From positions 1,889,630-1,953,629 of the forward strand of contig NZ_CP078077.1 of assembly GCF_023101185.1 (NCBI RefSeq): a DNA stretch of 64,000 bases, read 5' to 3'. Positions 59,796 to 64,000 of this stretch are shown here, one piece after another. Within the stretch, counting starts at the first letter, position 1. Every line of letters begins with the position of its first letter. Position numbers and translations under genes: made by a program. The notes beneath the pieces are model-generated. The model was not told the origin of the DNA. It was given only the letters and a program-made list of their open reading frames with translations, and searched no databases. The DNA is from Microbacterium galbinum (lineage in GTDB: Bacteria > Actinomycetota > Actinomycetes > Actinomycetales > Microbacteriaceae).

Positions 59796-61711
59796 GCGAG
59801 CCGCAGTTCCCCGCCCCGCCGACGCCGGCGGACGCCGCGCCCGCCGGGAAGGCGGATTCGTCGAACCTCGCCGACGGCGAATGGCATCGGATGCATCCAC
59901 TCACGCCCCTGTTCAAGGGCGGGCTGGTGCTGCTGATCGTCGCGGGCATCACGTTCGCGAACCTGCGCGACCGGGTGATCGCCTGGTTCGTGAACATCAC
60001 GACGCCGAGCGACACGCACTACAGCGACTACTCCTCGGGCGACCCGGTCGACTGGGTGCTCGAGAACAACCTGATCCTCATCGCCCTTCTGGCGGTGCTC
60101 GGGCTCCTGATCGTGCTGGTCGCGATCTTCTGGTTCGTCTGGCGCTTCCAGCAGTTCCGCATCACCGGCGACCACGTCGAGGTGCGCAAGGGCATCATCT
60201 TCCGCTCGCACCGCCGCGCCCCGCTCGACCGCGTGCAGGGAGTCAACCTCACGCGGCCGTTCCCGGCGCGCATCATCGGCCTCGCCAAGCTCGAGGTCGT
60301 CGGCGCCGGAACCGACGCGAACGTCGAGCTCGAGTACCTCGCCACCCCGCGCGCCGAGGCCGTGCGCGCCGACATCCTTCGCCTCGCGTCGGGCGTGCGT
60401 GCGGCGCGGCAGGCCGCGGCATCCGGTGCACCCGCCGGGCCGACGACCACCCGCGCCCAGCTCGTCGACTCGATGAACAACGGCGTCACGGGACTCATCG
60501 CCGGCGTCGATCTCGAAGACGTGGCGCCCGAGAGCGTCGTGAAGATCCCGACCGGCCGACTGGTCGGCTCGCAGCTGCTCGCGGGCGTGCTGTGGTTCGT
60601 CTTCTTCGCGCTGATCTTCGGCATCACGATGGGGTTCATGTTCTTCGGTGCCCTGCTCGACGGAGACGTGGGCGGGAGCTTCATCTCGCTGGGGCTCGCG
60701 CTCGGCATCGGCATCCCCCTCGTCATCGCCGTCGTGGGTATCACCTGGGCGCAGATCTCGAAGTCGCTCCGGTACTCGATCGCTCCGACGCCGGACGGCG
60801 TGCGCATCACCTACGGTCTGCTCACGACGGTGACCGAGACGCTGCCCCCGGGCCGTATCTTCGCGGTCGAGGTCACGCAGTCGCTGCTGTGGCGCCCGTT
60901 CGGCTGGTGGTCGATCAAGATCAACCGCATGAGCGGCAAGAGCGCCGCGCAGCAATCGTCGGGGAGTGCGCAGCAGTTCAACATCGTGCTGCCGGTCGGC
61001 AAGCGGGCAGACGTCGAGCGGGTGCTCGGGCTGATCCTGCCCGACGTGCCGGCGGCCGACATCCCGCTCATCTGGGAGCACGGCATCCTCGGACCGGTCG
61101 AGGGCGACCCGTACCGCACCATGCCGCGTCGCGCCGGATGGCGTCGCCCGCTCTCGTGGAAGCGCCACGGGTACACGGTCACCGACTTCGGCCTGATCCT
61201 GCGTCGCGGCGTCATGTGGCGCAAGCTCGCGGTGTTCCCGCTCGCGCGGCTGCAGGGCGTCTCGCTCTCGCAGGGACCGATCGACCGTGCGCAGCGCGTC
61301 AGCGGCGCGCAGGTGCACACGGTTCCCGGTCCGATCCACGGCATCCTCTCGGGCCTCGAGCGCGACGACGCCCTCGCCCTGATCGGCGACGTCTCGAGCC
61401 GGGCCGCTGCCGCGGCTGCGCGCGACACCTCGCACCGCTGGAGCGAGCATGCAGAAGAAGCGGATGCCGCGGCCGCGGGTGCGCCCGAGCCGCCGCCGTA
61501 TGCGCCGGTGCCTCCGCCGTATGCGGGGCAGCCCGGTGCGGGTGCGCCGATCCCTCCGCCGTACGTGGGGCAGCCCGGTGCGGATGCGGGTGCGCCGCCG
61601 GTTCCGCCACTGCCTTCGGGTGCGCCGCCTGCTCCTCCGGCGTCGGCTGCTCCTCCGGCACCGCCCGCGCCTGCCGCACCTCCCGCACCTCCTGCGTCGA
61701 CGGAGGAGTGA
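59792..61711 (+). CDS. Multi-bPH2-domain membrane protein (YdbT-like) with Pro-rich tail
   Basis: 639 residues from a GTG overlapping the previous stop. Three bPH2 units: FRITGDHVEVRKGIIFRSHRRAPLDRVQGVNLTRPF, a middle one at SIAPTPDGVRITYGLLTTVTETLPPGRIFAVEVTQS, and VTDFGLILRRGVMWRKLAVFPLARLQGVSLSQGPIDRAQRV, with about four membrane segments between them. The last ~90 residues are Pro/Ala-rich (PPPYAGQPGAGAPIPPPYVGQ), probably disordered. Partner of the preceding gene. Confidence 0.88.
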   Translation: MSEPQFPAPPTPADAAPAGKADSSNLADGEWHRMHPLTPLFKGGLVLLIVAGITFANLRDRVIAWFVNITTPSDTHYSDYSSGDPVDWVLENNLILIALLAVLGLLIVLVAIFWFVWRFQQFRITGDHVEVRKGIIFRSHRRAPLDRVQGVNLTRPFPARIIGLAKLEVVGAGTDANVELEYLATPRAEAVRADILRLASGVRAARQAAASGAPAGPTTTRAQLVDSMNNGVTGLIAGVDLEDVAPESVVKIPTGRLVGSQLLAGVLWFVFFALIFGITMGFMFFGALLDGDVGGSFISLGLALGIGIPLVIAVVGITWAQISKSLRYSIAPTPDGVRITYGLLTTVTETLPPGRIFAVEVTQSLLWRPFGWWSIKINRMSGKSAAQQSSGSAQQFNIVLPVGKRADVERVLGLILPDVPAADIPLIWEHGILGPVEGDPYRTMPRRAGWRRPLSWKRHGYTVTDFGLILRRGVMWRKLAVFPLARLQGVSLSQGPIDRAQRVSGAQVHTVPGPIHGILSGLERDDALALIGDVSSRAAAAAARDTSHRWSEHAEEADAAAAGAPEPPPYAPVPPPYAGQPGAGAPIPPPYVGQPGADAGAPPVPPLPSGAPPAPPASAAPPAPPAPAAPPAPPASTEE

Positions 61712-61712
61712 C

Positions 61713-62408
61713 GTGGTGGAGCGCGACGGACGCCTCGGCGTCGGCATCATCGGCGCGGGTCTCGTGGGGCCCGTCATCGGCGCGGCCCTCGGCGGCGCCG
61801 GGCATGCGGTCGTGGGGATCACGAGCGGATCCGACGACGAGCGGGCTTCGGCCGTTCTGCCCGACGTGCCCGTGCTCGACGCACTCGAGGTCGTGCGCCG
61901 CGCCGAGCTCGTGGTGATCGCGGTGCCGCACGACCAGTTGGAATCACTCGCCGCCGGTATCGCCGAGGTCGGCGGGTGGCAGATCGGCCAGCTCGTGCTG
62001 CACACCGACCCCGCCTTCGGTATCGAGGTACTGCGTCCCGCCGCCGAGAAGGGGGCGATCCCGCTCGCCGTGCACCCGGCGATCACGTTCACCGGAACCT
62101 CGATCGATCTGCGTCAGTTGCAGGCGGGGTTCGCGGCGGTCACCGCTCCCGCGGCCGTCCTCCCGATCGCCCAGGCCCTCGCCGTCGAGATCGGTTGCGA
62201 ACCGGTCGTCGTCGCCGAGGCCGATCGCGCCGCCTACGCCGATGCGATTCAGACGGCCACCGAGTTCTCGCGCTCGATCATCGGACAGGCCACGGGTCGC
62301 CTCCGCGAGATCGGCATCGACAACCCCGGCGGCTACCTCTCGGCCCTCGTGCAGTCCACCGTCGAACGGGCGCTGCGCGAAGCATCCGATCCTCCGCCTT
62401 TGCTCTGA
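61713..62408 (+). CDS. Rossmann-like DUF2520 protein
   Basis: 231 residues from GTG at 61713 behind GGAGGA. N-terminal Rossmann motif GVGIIGAGLVGPVIGAALGGAGH, then a DUF2520-type C-terminal helical domain (LHTDPAFGIEVLRPAAEKGAIPLAVHPAITFTGTSIDL). From memory, such genes commonly precede panC in actinobacteria; panC is not here, because a convergent gene follows. A ketopantoate-reductase-like role is sometimes proposed for the family but is not shown. Confidence 0.85.
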   Translation: MVERDGRLGVGIIGAGLVGPVIGAALGGAGHAVVGITSGSDDERASAVLPDVPVLDALEVVRRAELVVIAVPHDQLESLAAGIAEVGGWQIGQLVLHTDPAFGIEVLRPAAEKGAIPLAVHPAITFTGTSIDLRQLQAGFAAVTAPAAVLPIAQALAVEIGCEPVVVAEADRAAYADAIQTATEFSRSIIGQATGRLREIGIDNPGGYLSALVQSTVERALREASDPPPLL

Positions 62409-62449
62409 CGGGCGCCCGCGAACGCGTGAGGGGGAGCGCGAGGTGCGGG

Positions 62450-64000
62450 TCAGCGTCCGCCGGAGAAGCCGCCGCCTCCTCCGCCGCCGGAGAACCCGCC
62501 GCCGCTCGAGCCGCCGAAGCTCGACGAGCTGCCGGTCGATGGCGCCGTGTACGACGATGCCGATGCGGTGGAGACGGCGAAGGCCGCGAGCGAGGTGCTC
62601 AGATACGGTGAGCGACCGTCGCCGATCCAGCCGGGACCCCGCTGCTCGTACGTGTACGCGTGCTCGAGGACCTTGCCCCATTCGTCTTCCATGCCGAAGA
62701 GCATCGCGTAGGGGAGCAGACGCTCGTAGAGCACGATGACGTTCGCGCTGCCGTCCTGCCGGCGCTCCGCTCCCGTGTACGACTGCAGCATCTGCAGACG
62801 GTCGGCCTCGGCGACGCGGATGAACTCGCGCACCCCCTGCAGATACTCGTACTGCCGGGCACCCTCCGCGGTGAGCATGACGTGCTTCGAGAATGCGTAG
62901 AGGCTCGCCAGGAGCACGAAGAAGGCCCCGAAGGCGACGACCACGAGCGCCGGAATCGCTCCGACCCGACCGGTGGCGACGCCCCAGATCGCCACCGCCA
63001 GTCCGATCGCGGCGACGGCGATCGCGATCCACTGCAGGATCACGGCGCCGCGGGCGCGCTCGCGCACGGTGAGCCCGCGAGTCTCGGCCTGCTTCTTGCC
63101 CAGCGCCTGCAGCACGCCCATGCGCGCGGCGAAGGTCTCGCTCGCGGCGGGGATGTCGACGACGCCGGTGTCGTCGGCGCCGAGGAACAGGTTGTCGACC
63201 GCATCCGCGTCGAGCTGGTCGGGGAGACGTCCGTCGGGAAGGCGTCGCAGCCGCGGCCGCTCGGGCTCGGCGCCTTCCTCGATCCGCAGCACCCCGCGGA
63301 CGGCGAGGTGCACGATCTCGGCGGGGATCACGGCCTTCGCGCCGGGCAGGATCGCGGCCGCGAGCAGCGGGGGCATCGCATCCGGCACGTCGTACTGGGC
63401 CACGACGATGCCGGTGGCGGTGCGTCGCCTTTTGCGCACCGCCGAGACGGCGAACCAGCTCGCGACCGTCAGCCCCAGGCCGCCGACCGCGGCGAACATC
63501 GGTGCGGCGTCGGTGACCGGGTTCGGGGTGCGGGCAGAGGGTTGCGTGACGGTCCCCGCGTCGAAGCCGATCGCGACGGTCACTCCGTCGCCGGCGGCGC
63601 GCTCGCCCGATTCGACGCGGAAGAGGGCGCCGTCGGCGGTGTCCGTCGGGCCTTCGAGCGTGCATGTCTCCGACGACCCGGAGTATCCCTCGTAGCAGCC
63701 GCTGGCGCCGGTGAGGGCGGCGGTCAGGGTGTCGTCGAAGAGGATGTCGGCGCGGAAGGACTCGATCGCCTGCGTGCTGTCGAGGGGGAGGAGGTCCCAG
63801 TAGAACTCGTCGACTCCGGTCTCGGCGGCGAGGACGACGTCGCGCATCTCGTACTCGATCACGTAGGTCTGAAGCCCCTGCACGTAGTCGTCGTCGCCGG
63901 TGAGCACGTAGAGCACGCCATCGTCGGTGTCGGTCTCGTAGGGAACGTCGGCGCCCGTCTCGTCGGTGACGGAGAGGATGCGGGTGTCGATGCCCGCGTT
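62450..64000 (-). CDS. DUF2207 membrane protein, 5' end outside window
   Basis: The frame is open to the window edge, 516 codons visible. It starts in an extracytoplasmic beta domain (RILSVTDETGADVPYE ... VYVIEYEMRDVV-like) typical of DUF2207. Then come a membrane helix, a cytoplasmic region (VAQYDVPDAMPPLLAAAILPGAKAVIPAEIVHLAVRGVLRIEE), two more membrane helices, a C-terminal domain (GVREFIRVAEADRLQMLQSYTGAE ... LPYAMLFGMEDEWGKVLEHAY) and a Gly/Ser tail (GGGFSGGGGGGGFSGG). This is the standard architecture of the family. Function unknown. Confidence 0.88.
   Translation of the reverse strand, partial: NAGIDTRILSVTDETGADVPYETDTDDGVLYVLTGDDDYVQGLQTYVIEYEMRDVVLAAETGVDEFYWDLLPLDSTQAIESFRADILFDDTLTAALTGASGCYEGYSGSSETCTLEGPTDTADGALFRVESGERAAGDGVTVAIGFDAGTVTQPSARTPNPVTDAAPMFAAVGGLGLTVASWFAVSAVRKRRRTATGIVVAQYDVPDAMPPLLAAAILPGAKAVIPAEIVHLAVRGVLRIEEGAEPERPRLRRLPDGRLPDQLDADAVDNLFLGADDTGVVDIPAASETFAARMGVLQALGKKQAETRGLTVRERARGAVILQWIAIAVAAIGLAVAIWGVATGRVGAIPALVVVAFGAFFVLLASLYAFSKHVMLTAEGARQYEYLQGVREFIRVAEADRLQMLQSYTGAERRQDGSANVIVLYERLLPYAMLFGMEDEWGKVLEHAYTYEQRGPGWIGDGRSPYLSTSLAAFAVSTASASSYTAPSTGSSSSFGGSSGGGFSGGGGGGGFSGGR

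Overview
The window reads as chromosome of a high-GC Gram-positive of the family Microbacteriaceae, most likely Microbacterium. This rests on the GC-rich codon usage with frequent GGATGCC/GCATCC strings, mycoredoxin, a sortase-E-like LAATG anchor, DivIVA-type coiled-coil proteins, the ftsH-folE-folP-folB-folK-DUF3180-PH-PH cluster, and about twenty genes whose start codon lies 6-7 nt after a TANNNT -10 element (leaderless mRNAs). The genus is inferred from pattern, not from a search.

Layout. 1-6.9 kb is housekeeping: the 5' part of a resolvase-fold protein, a coiled-coil membrane protein, malate dehydrogenase, a zinc metallopeptidase, an aldehyde dehydrogenase, a GPH-type transporter, mycoredoxin, and an iron-box-controlled stand-alone SIP protein. 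6.9-33.3 kb is a large surface-polysaccharide locus. It has an initiating polyprenyl glycosylphosphotransferase, a Wzx-like flippase, a Wzy-like polymerase, a Wzc/CapAB-like BY-kinase with a divergent low-molecular-weight tyrosine phosphatase, and seven glycosyltransferases (one of the DPM1-GtrA type). It also has a CapK/PaaK-like ligase, a cytidylyltransferase plus CDP-alcohol phosphotransferase pair, and two large secreted proteins (a beta-helix protein and a 1,814-residue propeller/LamG/PKD protein) that share a related beta-sandwich module. Several leaders in this locus carry repeated TGGGGA boxes.

33.6-46.1 kb holds LtrA, an intradiol-dioxygenase-like lipoprotein, a fatty-acid desaturase that appears to start at an ATC codon behind a strong SD and a leader hairpin, a DivIVA-like coiled-coil protein, a candidate thioester-domain LAATG cell-wall protein, an M23/FG-GAP secreted protein, and AEC and ThrE transporters.

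46.17-48.86 kb is a small foreign islet: a two-gene Septu-type defence system (PtuA ATPase and PtuB HNH nuclease) lying between two nearly identical ~116-bp direct repeats that duplicate the 3' part of tRNA-Phe and its terminator. There is no integrase. It is followed by tRNA-Phe, tRNA-Asp and tRNA-Glu.

49.3-64 kb is conserved core: a Tat-exported M23 peptidase, inorganic pyrophosphatase, a TMEM175-like channel, tilS-hpt-ftsH, the folate operon with PH-domain proteins and a DUF2520 protein, and the 3' part of a DUF2207 membrane protein cut by the window edge.
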